DNA from: Streptosporangium pseudovulgare
GTDB lineage: Bacteria; Actinomycetota; Actinomycetes; Streptosporangiales; Streptosporangiaceae
NCBI RefSeq assembly: GCF_014648055.1
Contig: NZ_BMQJ01000013.1
Span: forward strand, 186,001 to 250,000
DNA: 64,000 nucleotides
Direction of reading: 5' to 3'
Both the position numbers and the translations under genes were made by a program. The notes under the pieces are model-generated. The model saw only the letters and a program-made list of their open reading frames with translations, did not search any database and was not told the DNA's origin. This document shows, in pieces, positions 52,574-61,404 of the stretch. Positions within the stretch are counted from its first letter, which is position 1, and the number at the start of each line of letters is the position of its first letter.

Positions 52574-53524
52574 TCAGCCCTTGATCGCGCCCTCTTCGAC
52601 GCCGCGGAAGAAGAACCTCTGCAACGACGCGAAAAGGATCACGATGGGGATGAAGGAGATCATGGTTCCGGCCGCCGGCAGCCGGGGGTTGTTGGTGAAC
52701 GTCCCGTTGAGGTACTGCAGGCCCACGGTGAGCGTGAAGTTCTCCGGGTCGTTGAGGACGATGAGCGGCCACAGGAAGTCGTCCCAGGCCCCGATGAACG
52801 CGAAGATCGTGATCACGCTCAGCATGCCCCGCACGTTCGGCAGGCCGATGTGGATCAGCCGCTGCCACGGGGTCGCGCCGTCGATGACCGCGGCCTCGTC
52901 CGTCTCCTGGGGGATGGCCTGGAACGCGGTGCGCATCAGCAGCACGTTCAGCATGCCGATCGCGCCGGGCAGCGCGACGCCCAGCAGGGTGTCCGCCAGG
53001 CCGAGCCCGCGCACGGTGATGTACTGCGAGATGATCGTCACCTCGCCCGGCAGCACCAGCGTGGCCAGGAACCCCACGAGCAGAAGCTTCGCACCCCGGA
53101 ACCTCAGCCGGGCCAGCGCGTAGCCGGCCAGGGTCGCTCCGGCGGCGTTGCCCAGGACCACGATGGCGGCCACGATGAGCGAGTTGACGGCGTACGACCA
53201 CACCGGGATGGTCTCGGCGACCTGGGCGTAGTTGTCCAATGTCGGCTGCTCCGGCAGGAAGCTCGGGGTCCCGGTGTAGATGTCCTCATTCAGGCTCTTC
53301 AGCGAGGTGGACAACTGCCACAGGAACGGCGAGATCAGCAGCAGGAGGACCAGCACCAGCAGCGCGTAGCGCAGGACCAGCTCGCCCGGTCCCGGGCTGC
53401 CGAATCCGTCCCGCCCCCGCCGCCGCGTACGGCTCGCCTGCCGGCTCGGGCCGGGCTCCGGCTCCGGTTCCCCATCGGGTGCGCCGTGCGGCCGGGGCGC
53501 GGCGCGTGGTGTGACGTCGGGCAT
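52574..53524 (-). CDS. carbohydrate ABC transporter permease (MalG type)
   Basis: 316-residue CUT1 permease. About 48 residues of charged, Pro-rich cytosolic tail, then six membrane helices and the EAA loop DEAAVIDGATPWQRLIHIGLPN that docks the ATPase. C-terminal GVEEGAIKG is typical for the family. One bp after the other permease. No ATPase gene is nearby; it probably uses a shared MsiK-like ATPase, as usual in actinomycetes. Confidence 0.94.
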   Translation of the reverse strand: MPDVTPRAAPRPHGAPDGEPEPEPGPSRQASRTRRRGRDGFGSPGPGELVLRYALLVLVLLLLISPFLWQLSTSLKSLNEDIYTGTPSFLPEQPTLDNYAQVAETIPVWSYAVNSLIVAAIVVLGNAAGATLAGYALARLRFRGAKLLLVGFLATLVLPGEVTIISQYITVRGLGLADTLLGVALPGAIGMLNVLLMRTAFQAIPQETDEAAVIDGATPWQRLIHIGLPNVRGMLSVITIFAFIGAWDDFLWPLIVLNDPENFTLTVGLQYLNGTFTNNPRLPAAGTMISFIPIVILFASLQRFFFRGVEEGAIKG

Positions 53525-53525
53525 G

Positions 53526-54425
53526 TCAGGCCGCCTTCCTGTTGAGCCGGAGCAGCAGGAGCATCGGGCCGACCGTGATGACGAACAGCACGATGCTGAG
53601 CGCCGACGCGTAGCCGAAGTGGCCGTAGAAGCCGCGGCTGTACATCTGGATGAGCATCACGACGGACTGGGCGCGCCCGCCGGGGCCGCCGGTGCCGTTC
53701 GAGAGGATGAACAGCTCCGAGAACACACGCAGCGCCGAGACCGCCACCATCACCGAGACCAGCAGCATCGTGTTCCGCACGCCGGGGATCGTCACGCTCC
53801 GGAACCGGCGGACCGGTCCGGCCCCGTCCACGGCCGCGGCCTCGTGCAGCTCCCGCCGGACGTTCCCGAGCGCCGAGAGGTAGATGATCATGTAGTAGCC
53901 GAGCCCTTTCCACACGGTCAGCGAGATGGCGCTGAACACCAGCAGCCAGCGCTCGGTGAGGAACGGGATCGGTTCGGCGATGACGCCGAGCCACTGCGCG
54001 AACCCGTTGACCAGGCCGCGGTCGTTCAGGGCCCAGCTCCAGATCAGCGCGACCACCACGGCGGAGGCGACGACCGGTGTGTAGAAGGCGGTGCGGAAGA
54101 ACGCGATGCCCGGGATCTTCTTCTCGACCAGGATCGCCAGGAGCAGCGGCAGGATCGTGAGCAACGGCAGGCAGACCAGCATGAACACGATGCTGTTGAG
54201 CAGCGCGTCGGCGAGCTGGGCGTCGCTCAGCACCCGGGCGAAGTTGTCCAGGCCGGTGAAGCGCCCGCCGCCCAGCGGCCTGGAGTTCGTGAACGCCAGG
54301 ACGATCGTGTTGATCGACGGCCAGACGTTGAACACGAGCAGCCACAGCGCGGCGGGCGCCATCAGTGCCCAGGGCGTGAACAGACGGCGCAGCCGCCCCC
54401 GGTGTGCCGATGCGGGGGACGTCAC
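53526..54425 (-). CDS. carbohydrate ABC transporter permease (MalF type)
   Basis: 299-residue CUT1 permease with six helices and the EAA loop HEAAAVDGAGPVRRFRSVTIPG. I place the start at GTG 54425, overlapping the binding-protein stop by 4 nt (GTGA); an in-frame TTG at 54446 is the alternative. Forms the channel with the MalG-type partner. Confidence 0.93.
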   Translation of the reverse strand: MTSPASAHRGRLRRLFTPWALMAPAALWLLVFNVWPSINTIVLAFTNSRPLGGGRFTGLDNFARVLSDAQLADALLNSIVFMLVCLPLLTILPLLLAILVEKKIPGIAFFRTAFYTPVVASAVVVALIWSWALNDRGLVNGFAQWLGVIAEPIPFLTERWLLVFSAISLTVWKGLGYYMIIYLSALGNVRRELHEAAAVDGAGPVRRFRSVTIPGVRNTMLLVSVMVAVSALRVFSELFILSNGTGGPGGRAQSVVMLIQMYSRGFYGHFGYASALSIVLFVITVGPMLLLLRLNRKAA

Positions 54426-55702
54426 TGGTTGAGCAGCTTGTTGCACTCGGCGACCGCGGTGTCGAGGGCCTCCTTGGCGGAGATCTCACCGGTGAGGGCG
54501 GCCGAGACCTGCTGCCGGATGAACTTGCTCATCGCGTCGGTGACCTCGAAGGGCTGGAGGACCTCCGCCTTGGCCAGGGAGGTGAAGGCGATGACCTTGG
54601 CGTCCCCGGCGTTGGTGCCGTCGCTCCTGCTGAAGAACGGGTCGTTCGCCGAGGCCTTCGTGCTCGGGAAGACGCTCACCAGGTGGGCGAAGGCGGACTG
54701 GTTCTCCGGGCTGGTCACCCAGCGGGCCAGCGCGATCGCGGCCGGAAGGTTCCTGGTCCTCTTCGAGACCGACAGGCCCTGGACGTACAGCGGCGGGACG
54801 CCGAAGTCGGGGGAGGCCACGATCTTGGGCGCGAGCGAGGGGTTCTCGTTGGCCACGCTCGTGATGTGGTTGCCGCCGCCGGTGGTCCAGGCCACCGCGC
54901 CCTCGTTGAACAGCTTGGCGTTGCCGGCGTACGTGTCGGTCAGCACGTCGCGCGGCATCAGGCCCTCCTTGAAGGCGGCGCGGTACTTGTCGATCACCGC
55001 GGCGGCCTCGGGGGTGTTGAAGACGAACTTCGTGCCGTCCTCGGACAGGATCTCGACCCCCGCCTCCTTCAGGTCCCCGAGCTCGGGTCGGCGGCTCATC
55101 AGCAGGACCTTGCCGCCCGACTTCTCCTTCATGATCCGGGCCTGCTCGACCAGCTCGTCGAAGGACGCCGGCGGCTTCTCCGGGTCCAGGCCGTACTTCG
55201 TCATCAACTCGGAGTTCCAGTAGTTGACGTCGGTGTTGAGGTACCACGGGTAGCCGTAGGTGCCCTGGTGGCCGCGGAACCGGTACGCGTCGAGGCCGCC
55301 CGCGACGTACTCGTCGGCCAGCTTGGCGTCCACCTGGGCGACGTCGAGCAGCATGTCCTGCTTGACCAGCGGCCGGGCGAAGTCGGGCGGCAGGTTGACG
55401 ACGTCGGGCAGGGTGCCGCCCGCGGCCTGGCTGAGGACCTTGTCGGAGTAGGCGTCGGCGGGCTGGTCGAGCCACTCGACGTCGGTGCCCGGGTACTTCT
55501 TCTCGAAGGCGCCGATCACGCCCTCCATGTACCGGGTGAACTTGGGCTTCAGCGCCCACGTCTGCAGCGTGACCTTGCCCTTCACCTCGCCGGTGGCGGC
55601 CGCGGCCGGGGCGGCACCGCCCTCCGGGTCCGCCCCGCCGAGCCCGCACCCCGAGGCGATCATGACCGTCGCCAGGACCGGCCCTGTCCAGCGCCTGCGC
55701 AT
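54422..55702 (-). CDS. extracellular sugar-binding lipoprotein (CUT1)
   Basis: 426-residue family 1 solute-binding protein. Signal peptide with lipobox IASGC (Cys at 19), then a typical fold: VTLQTWALKPKFTRYMEGVIGAFEKKYPG, YGYPWYLNTDVNYWN, ALARWVTSPENQSAFA. ATG 55702 has AAGGAG. Given the GH85, GH38 and GH5-like enzymes in the same regulon, it probably binds a high-mannose or core N-glycan fragment. Expression is likely repressed at the site 55721-55734, 19 bp upstream. Confidence 0.93.
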   Translation of the reverse strand: MRRRWTGPVLATVMIASGCGLGGADPEGGAAPAAAATGEVKGKVTLQTWALKPKFTRYMEGVIGAFEKKYPGTDVEWLDQPADAYSDKVLSQAAGGTLPDVVNLPPDFARPLVKQDMLLDVAQVDAKLADEYVAGGLDAYRFRGHQGTYGYPWYLNTDVNYWNSELMTKYGLDPEKPPASFDELVEQARIMKEKSGGKVLLMSRRPELGDLKEAGVEILSEDGTKFVFNTPEAAAVIDKYRAAFKEGLMPRDVLTDTYAGNAKLFNEGAVAWTTGGGNHITSVANENPSLAPKIVASPDFGVPPLYVQGLSVSKRTRNLPAAIALARWVTSPENQSAFAHLVSVFPSTKASANDPFFSRSDGTNAGDAKVIAFTSLAKAEVLQPFEVTDAMSKFIRQQVSAALTGEISAKEALDTAVAECNKLLNQ

Positions 55703-55720
55703 GGTACTCTCCTTGGTCTC

Positions 55721-55734
55721 TAAATCGCTTTAGT
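55721..55734. promoter_or_regulatory. LacI operator 1: CTAAATCGCTTTAG
   Basis: Perfect CTAAA/TTTAG arms around TCGC, in the 98-bp gap between the binding-protein operon and the divergent LacI gene. Identical to the site at 56830 except for one central base, so it is almost certainly the site of that LacI protein, controlling both directions. Confidence 0.8.
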
Positions 55735-55800
55735 TGCCGGACTATCTCCCCGGCTAGACTCGTGTGTCAATAGCTGAGACGAACTTGTGAAGGAGCCGCG

Positions 55801-56829
55801 GTGAACCGGCCGACGATCGCCGACATCGCCGAGCGGGCCGGGGTCTCGAAGGGCGCGGTGTCCTTCGCGCTCAACGGACGCCCCGGGGTCGCGGAGGCCA
55901 CCCGCGCGCGGATCCTGCAGGTCGCGAAGGAGATGAACTGGCGTCCGCACAGCGCCGCCCGGGCCCTGGGCGGGGCCCGCGCCGAGGCGGTGGGCCTGGT
56001 CATCGCCCGGCCCGCCAGCACCCTCGGGGTGGAGCCGTTCTTCGCCCAGTTGCTGTCCGGGCTCCAGGCGGGGCTGTCGGCGCGGTCGGTGGCCCTGCAC
56101 CTGCTGATCGTCGAGAACGCCGAGGCCGAGATGGAGGTCTACCGCGAGTGGGCCTCCGCGCACCGGGTGGACGGGTTCGTCATGGTGGACCTGAAGGTCC
56201 GTGACCCGCGTATCGAGGTCCTGGAGGAGCTGGGGGTGCCCGCCGTGGTGCTCGGCGGGCCGGGCGGGCACGGCGGCCTGTCCAGCGTGTGGGCCGACGA
56301 CCGCGAGGCGATGCTGTCGGTGCTGGAGTACCTCGCCGCGCTCGGCCACCGCCGGGTCGCCCACGTCGCGGGACTCCCCGGGTTCCGGCACACCCGGCGC
56401 CGCGTGCGCGCGCTGCGCGACTCCGTGCTCCGCCTGGGGCTGGAGGACGCGGTGTCCGTGCCCACCGACTTCAGCGACTCCGAGGGCGCCGCGGCGACCA
56501 GGACGCTGCTGTCCCGCCCCCGCCGGCCGACCGCCATCGTCTACGACAGCGACGTGATGGCGCTGGCCGGGCTGGGCGTCGCGGGCGAGATGGGCGTGCG
56601 GGTGCCGGACGAGCTGTCCATCGTCGCCTTCGACGACTCGGTGCTGACCCGCATCGCGCACCCCGCCATCACCGCGCTCTCGCGCGACACCTTCGTCTTC
56701 GGCAGGCGGCTCGCCGAGGTGATGCTGGAGGTGATCGACGAGCCCGGCCTGCACCGGGACGTCAGGACGGCGACCCCGCGCCTCACCGTCCGGGAGAGCA
56801 CGGCTCCGCCCGGGGACTTGGCAGGATAA
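55801..56829 (+). CDS. LacI-family repressor of the N-glycan locus
   Basis: 342-residue regulator. Seen: HTH PTIADIAERAGVSKGAVSFALNGRPG at residues 4-29, hinge NWRPHSAARALGGARAEAVGLV, sugar-binding domain ending VAFDDSVLTRIAHPAITALSRD. GTG 55801 has GAAGGAG upstream. It lies between the two units carrying its probable operator; the inducer is likely a mannose-containing glycan or its breakdown product. Confidence 0.94.
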   Translation: MNRPTIADIAERAGVSKGAVSFALNGRPGVAEATRARILQVAKEMNWRPHSAARALGGARAEAVGLVIARPASTLGVEPFFAQLLSGLQAGLSARSVALHLLIVENAEAEMEVYREWASAHRVDGFVMVDLKVRDPRIEVLEELGVPAVVLGGPGGHGGLSSVWADDREAMLSVLEYLAALGHRRVAHVAGLPGFRHTRRRVRALRDSVLRLGLEDAVSVPTDFSDSEGAAATRTLLSRPRRPTAIVYDSDVMALAGLGVAGEMGVRVPDELSIVAFDDSVLTRIAHPAITALSRDTFVFGRRLAEVMLEVIDEPGLHRDVRTATPRLTVRESTAPPGDLAG

Positions 56830-56843
56830 CTAAATCGGTTTAG
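56830..56843. promoter_or_regulatory. LacI operator 2: CTAAATCGGTTTAG
   Basis: Same 14-bp dyad as at 55721-55734 with one change, 36 bp upstream of the GH5-like gene, starting at the last base of the LacI stop codon. It shows that the GH5-GH85 unit is controlled together with the transporter and GH38 enzyme. Confidence 0.8.
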
Positions 56844-56879
56844 GCTCCGCCGGGAGATCGGACGACCCCCGGAGGACGT

Positions 56880-58187
56880 GTGCTCCTGTCCCGACCCATC
56901 CGCTTCGGTGCCAACTACGTGCCCTCGGCGGGCTGGTTCCACAGCTGGCTCGACCCCTCGCCCGACACCTACCGCCGGGACTTCGAGGACCTCGCCGGGA
57001 TCGGCCTGGACCACGTGCGCGTGTTCCCGGTCTGGCCGTGGATCCAGCCCAACCGCGCGCTGATCCGGCGGCGCGGCGTCGACGACGTGCTCGCGCTCAT
57101 CGACGTCGCCGCCGAGTTCGGCCTGTCCGTCGCGGTGGACCTGCTCCAGGGGCACCTGTCCAGCTTCGACTTCCTGCCGTCGTGGGTGCTGACCTGGCAC
57201 CGGCGCAGCGTCTTCACCGACCGCGACGTCCGCGACGGCATCGCCGCGTACGCCGACACGCTGACGCGCGCCGTGGCGAGCCGGGACAACGTGTTCGCCG
57301 TGACGCTCGGCAACGAGGTCAACAACCTCCACCCGGCCAACCCCACCACACCGCAGGAGTCCCGGAGCTGGGCGGCCGAGCTGATCGACGTCGTCCGCGC
57401 CGCCGCACCCGGCCTGCTCGCCCTGCACTCGCTGTACGACGCCACGTGGTACGACCCGGGGCACCCGTTCCACCCGGCCGACAACGTGGACCTCGGCGAC
57501 CTGACGACCGTCCACTCGTGGGTGTTCAACGGCGTCTCGGAGATCGACGGCCCGCTCGGGCCCGCCACCGTCACCCACGCCGACTACCTCGTCGAGCTGG
57601 CCGCGGCCACCGCGCTCGACCCGGCCCGGCCCGTGTGGCTGCAGGAGATCGGCGTGCCCCTGCCCGACGTGCCCGGGGCCGACGCGGCGGAGTTCGTCCG
57701 CCGCACGCTCGGCGCCGTGACCGCCAACCCGGCGCTGTGGGGCGTCACCTGGTGGTGCTCCCACGACCTGGACCGGTCCCTGGCCGACTACCCCGAGCGG
57801 GAGTACGACCTGGGCCTGTTCACCGTGGACCACCGTCCCAAGCCCGCGGCCAAGGAACTGGAGGCCGTCATCGGCGAAGTCCGCCGCGCCGCCGGGACGG
57901 GCCGCGCCACCGGGACCGGTCGGATCGCCGGGACCGGTCGGATCGCCGGGACAGGTCGGATCGCCGGGGCGGGCCGCGCCGCCGGGGGCCGGCGCGCCCT
58001 GCGCTGCCCGGTCGACCTGCGGACCCAGCCGGAGCGCCGGGCCGAGGTCGCGCCCGGCGGCCCCTTCCACACCGAGTGGGTACGGCTGCGCCAGGCCGGC
58101 CCGCTCGCCGTCGTCGCCGGCGACCGCGCCGACGACGCGCCACACCTCAGGACTCGGGGGATCGACGTGGTTGTCACCCAGGAGTAA
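56880..58187 (+). CDS. GH5-like glycosidase, probably beta-mannosidase
   Basis: 435-residue TIM-barrel glycosidase of clan GH-A. Seen: FGANYVPSAGWFHSWLD at the start, acid/base Glu146 in LGNEVNN, nucleophile Glu256 in WLQEIGVP, and WWCSHDLDRSL. The N-terminus and surroundings suit subfamily GH5_18, whose characterised bifidobacterial member acts on the Man-beta-1,4-GlcNAc core of N-glycans; that assignment is inference. No signal peptide. A GTGRIA repeat (18-bp unit x3) joins the barrel to a small C-terminal domain. GTG 56880, SD GGAGG with short spacing. Ten bp before the GH85 gene. Confidence 0.85.
   Translation: MLLSRPIRFGANYVPSAGWFHSWLDPSPDTYRRDFEDLAGIGLDHVRVFPVWPWIQPNRALIRRRGVDDVLALIDVAAEFGLSVAVDLLQGHLSSFDFLPSWVLTWHRRSVFTDRDVRDGIAAYADTLTRAVASRDNVFAVTLGNEVNNLHPANPTTPQESRSWAAELIDVVRAAAPGLLALHSLYDATWYDPGHPFHPADNVDLGDLTTVHSWVFNGVSEIDGPLGPATVTHADYLVELAAATALDPARPVWLQEIGVPLPDVPGADAAEFVRRTLGAVTANPALWGVTWWCSHDLDRSLADYPEREYDLGLFTVDHRPKPAAKELEAVIGEVRRAAGTGRATGTGRIAGTGRIAGTGRIAGAGRAAGGRRALRCPVDLRTQPERRAEVAPGGPFHTEWVRLRQAGPLAVVAGDRADDAPHLRTRGIDVVVTQE
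57912..57965. repeat. 18-bp tandem repeat, 3 copies, in the GH5-like gene
   Basis: Three copies of GGGACCGGTCGGATCGCC (third with one change) encoding GTGRIA repeats in the linker after the catalytic barrel. Confidence 0.9.
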
Positions 58188-58197
58188 GGAGCCACCG

Positions 58198-60744
58198 ATG
58201 CGTCGTCGTGTGTTACCCGCCGTGTGCGGGGCCGTGATCGCGACGTTCCTCGTCGCGTTCCCCGCCCACGCGAACCCGGAGAACCCCGGTCTCACGGCAC
58301 CGCCGGGGACCCCGTCCCCGGCCGGCTCCACCATCCCCTCCATCACCCCGTCCGCCGCGCCCACCGCGGGCCCGCGGCCGTCCGGGACGCCCGCGCGGTC
58401 CGCCCGCGTGGCCGAGGCGGCCGAGCCGGGCACCCAGCCGTACGCCTCCTACTGGTACCCGAACACGATCCTCGACTGGGATCCGGCGACGGACCCGGAC
58501 GCGCGGTTCAACAGGTCCCGGGTGCCGCTCCGGCCGCGCACCTCCGACCCGGCGCTGAAGGCGAACGCGAACGCCCGCGCCGGCGAGGGCGAGGTCGCCT
58601 CGCTGGTGTCGTTCGCGCCCACCTCGGGCAATCCCTCGCAGGGCTCGCTTGACCCGAACCACTACGCCTTCACCTACTGGCAGTACATCGACACGCTCGT
58701 CTTCTGGGGCGGCTCCGCGGGCGAGGGCCTGATCCTCGCCCCTAACGCGACGGTGATCGACGCCGCCCACCGCAACGGCGTCAAGGTGTACGGCACGGTG
58801 TTCTTCCCGCCCACGGCGTACGGCGGGCAGATCCAGTGGGTACGCGACTTCGCCCGGAAATCCGGCTCGTCCTACCCCGTCGCCGACAAACTGGTGCAGG
58901 CGGCCCGGTACTACGGGTTCGACGGCTGGTTCATCAACCAGGAGACGGCGGGCGGCGACGCCGCGCTGGCGACCGAGATCCGCTCGCTGATGAAGTACGC
59001 CCGCGCCAAGGGCCCGGTCGAGTTCATGTGGTACGACGCGATGACCGAGAGCGGCTCGGTCTCCTGGCAGGACGCGCTCAACGGGAACAACGACGCGTTC
59101 CTGGAGGACGGCGGCCGCGTCGCGGACTCCATGTTCCTGGACTTCGGCTGGGGCGCCGGAGCCCTGGCCTCCTCGCGCACCCACGCCCGGGGCCTCGGCC
59201 GGGACGAGCACGAGCTGTACGCGGGCATCGACACCGAGGCGAACGGATACGACACCGGGGTGAACTGGGACGCGGTGTTCCCCACCGGGCAGCCGCACGT
59301 CACCTCGCTGGGCATCTACCGGCCCGAATGGACGTGGAAGTCCTCCTCGGGCCCGGCCGACTTCCGCACCCGTGACTCCCGGTTCTGGGTGGGCGCGAAC
59401 GCCGACCCGTCCGACACCGCGACCTCCTCCTCCTGGAAGGGTCTGGCGCACTACGTCGCCGAGTCCACGGCCGTGACCGCGAAGCCGTTCGTCACCGGGT
59501 TCAACACCGGCCACGGCGATTTCTACAACGTCGCCGGGACCCGCGTGCGCACCGGCGGCTGGAACAACCTGTCGGTGCAGGACGTGCCGCCCACCTACCG
59601 GTGGGTGGTGGAGTCCGCCGGGACCCGGCTCACGCCGTCCATCGACTACGGCGACGCGTACGAGGGCGGCTCCTCGCTGCGGCTCACCGGCAGGCTCGAC
59701 GCGGCCAACACCGTGCGGCTCTACCAGGCGAGGCTGCCGGTGGCGGCCGACACCAAGCTGTCCGTCGTGGTCAAGACCCCGGCCGCGGGCCCGACCCGCC
59801 TGAAGGCGGCGGTCGCCTTCACCGACGCGCCGACCGCCTTCACCACGCTCGACCTCGGATCGACGGGCGGCACCGGCTGGGAGCGCAGGACCCTGGACCT
59901 GTCGGCGTACGCCGGCAGGACCATCGCCCAGCTCGGCCTGCGCGCCGAGGGCTCGGCCGCCTCCTACGACATCCGGGTCGGGCAGCTCGCCGTGTACGAC
60001 GGAGCCGTGGACGCGCCCGCCGCGCCCTCCGGCCTCCAGGTGCTCGGCGCGGCCGACGTGTCCCCGTCCCGCAAGTCGCTCCGCCTGGCCTGGAGCGCGT
60101 CCGGCTCCGGCCAGGTCCACCACTACGACGTCTACCGCCGCAACGCCGGCGGCTCCCGGACGTACCTGGGCGCGACCCCGAACGACGTGTACTTCGTGCC
60201 GCAGCTCGACCGGGCGGGCTCGGAGACCGGTACGACGATCGAGGTCGAGGCCGTCTCCACCGAGTACGGCCGCTCGCCCGCGGCCACCGCGACCGTCACC
60301 TGGTCCGGCGAGCCCGGCGAGGAGAACGTCGCGCTCGGCCGTACGGCGACCGCCTCCGGGCAGTGCAACGCGAACGAGGGCCCCGCCAAGGCCGTGAACG
60401 GCAGCGTCACCGGCGGGAACTCCGACAAGTGGTGCACGACGACCAGTGAGAAGCGGCTGGAGGTGGACCTCGGCTCGGTCCGCTCGCTGAGCCGCCTCGT
60501 GGTCCGGCACGCCCAGGCCGGCGGGGAGTCCGCGCAGTTCAACACCCGGGACTTCACGATCCAGGTGCGCTCCGGCTCCTCCGACCCGTGGCAGACCGCC
60601 GTGACGGTCACCGGCAACACGGCGGCCTCCACCACCCACCCCGTCGCACTGACCGCCCGGTACCTCCGGCTGTCCATCACCAAGCCGACCCAGAACACCG
60701 ACCCCGCCGCCCGGATCTACGAGTTCGAGGCGTGGGGGAGGTAG
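58198..60744 (+). CDS. secreted GH85 endo-beta-N-acetylglucosaminidase with discoidin module
   Basis: 848-residue secreted enzyme that cuts between the two core GlcNAc residues of N-glycans. Signal peptide to about residue 24 (FLVAFPAHA), a Pro/Ser/Thr-rich linker, then the GH85 barrel: YASYWYPNTILDWDP, HRNGVKVYGTVFFPPTAYGG, and the catalytic pair in YYGFDGWFINQETAGG (Asn and Glu of NQE). A beta-sandwich and an Fn3-like segment follow, ending in an F5/8C (CBM32-like) domain (ENVALGRTATASGQCN ... IYEFEAWGR). Acts outside, supplying glycans to the ABC importer. SD AAGGAG, ATG 58198. Confidence 0.93.
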   Translation: MRRRVLPAVCGAVIATFLVAFPAHANPENPGLTAPPGTPSPAGSTIPSITPSAAPTAGPRPSGTPARSARVAEAAEPGTQPYASYWYPNTILDWDPATDPDARFNRSRVPLRPRTSDPALKANANARAGEGEVASLVSFAPTSGNPSQGSLDPNHYAFTYWQYIDTLVFWGGSAGEGLILAPNATVIDAAHRNGVKVYGTVFFPPTAYGGQIQWVRDFARKSGSSYPVADKLVQAARYYGFDGWFINQETAGGDAALATEIRSLMKYARAKGPVEFMWYDAMTESGSVSWQDALNGNNDAFLEDGGRVADSMFLDFGWGAGALASSRTHARGLGRDEHELYAGIDTEANGYDTGVNWDAVFPTGQPHVTSLGIYRPEWTWKSSSGPADFRTRDSRFWVGANADPSDTATSSSWKGLAHYVAESTAVTAKPFVTGFNTGHGDFYNVAGTRVRTGGWNNLSVQDVPPTYRWVVESAGTRLTPSIDYGDAYEGGSSLRLTGRLDAANTVRLYQARLPVAADTKLSVVVKTPAAGPTRLKAAVAFTDAPTAFTTLDLGSTGGTGWERRTLDLSAYAGRTIAQLGLRAEGSAASYDIRVGQLAVYDGAVDAPAAPSGLQVLGAADVSPSRKSLRLAWSASGSGQVHHYDVYRRNAGGSRTYLGATPNDVYFVPQLDRAGSETGTTIEVEAVSTEYGRSPAATATVTWSGEPGEENVALGRTATASGQCNANEGPAKAVNGSVTGGNSDKWCTTTSEKRLEVDLGSVRSLSRLVVRHAQAGGESAQFNTRDFTIQVRSGSSDPWQTAVTVTGNTAASTTHPVALTARYLRLSITKPTQNTDPAARIYEFEAWGR

Positions 60745-60772
60745 CGCGGTAACGCGCGCCACCCGTCCGGCC

Positions 60773-60835
60773 GTGCCCCCGGTGCCCCCGGTGCCCCCGG
60801 TGCCCCCGGTGCCCCCGGTGCTCCCGGGGGCGCGG
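60773..60835. repeat. 9-bp tandem repeat, 7 copies, after the GH85 gene
   Basis: Seven copies of GTGCCCCCG (the last with one change) in the gap between GH85 and the ROK remnant. Followed by CCGGGGGC, able to fold back weakly. Non-coding. Confidence 0.95.
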
Positions 60836-60867
60836 CCGGCCACCACCGCCACTGACGGAGAGTCCCC

Positions 60868-61320
60868 GTGACCCACGCCCTGGCCGTCGACATCGGCGGC
60901 ACCAAGATCGCTGCCGCGCTCGTCGATCCCCGCGGCGCCGTCTCGCACCGCCGGACCCGCCCCACCCCGCGCACCGACGACCCCGAGGAGGTGTTCCGCA
61001 CGGTGGCGCGGCTCGCCGCCCGCGAGGGCCGCGCGGTCGCCACGGCCGCGTTCGACCGCGCCGCACGAGCCCTGGCCGGAGGAATGCTGTCCGCCGCGGC
61101 CGCCGTGGACCTCGACCTCGTCGTGGTCGGGGGAGGCGTGGCCCGCTCCGGGGACGTGCTGTTCACCCCGTTGCGGACCTGGTTCGAGCGGCTCGCCGGG
61201 CTGGACTTCCTGCGCCGCGTACGGCTCCGCCCGTCCGCACTCGGCGGCGACGCCGGACTGGTCGGGGCCGCCGCGCTGACCCGGCGGCCCGCCACGGCGG
61301 GCCGGACCGCGCGGCGCTGA
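60868..61320 (+). pseudogene. internally deleted ROK-family sugar kinase
   Basis: 150 residues instead of about 300. It starts correctly (GTG 60868, SD GGAGAG) with the ROK nucleotide-binding motif ALAVDIGGTKIAAALVDPRG and DDPEEVFRTVARLAA, then jumps directly to the C-terminal part (AAAVDLDLVVVGGGVARSGDVLFTPLR, GGDAGLVGAAAL). Missing are the sugar-binding and catalytic Asp region and the zinc site (HxTxxxxxxxCxCGxxGC). The junction is in frame, so a protein could be made, but not an active kinase. An intact version would fit the locus as a mannose or GlcNAc kinase. Confidence 0.75.
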
Positions 61321-61392
61321 ACGCGCCGGCCGCCGCGTCACGCCCGACCCCGCCACCGCGGGCGGGCGGGAGCCGCGACGGCGGGCGGGCCG

Positions 61393-61398
61393 TACGAT
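61393..61398 (+). promoter_or_regulatory. -10 element of the leaderless AraC gene
   Basis: TACGAT, 6 nt before the GTG at 61405; no SD is present. Fits a leaderless transcript. Confidence 0.5.
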
Positions 61399-61404
61399 TC
61401 CGGT

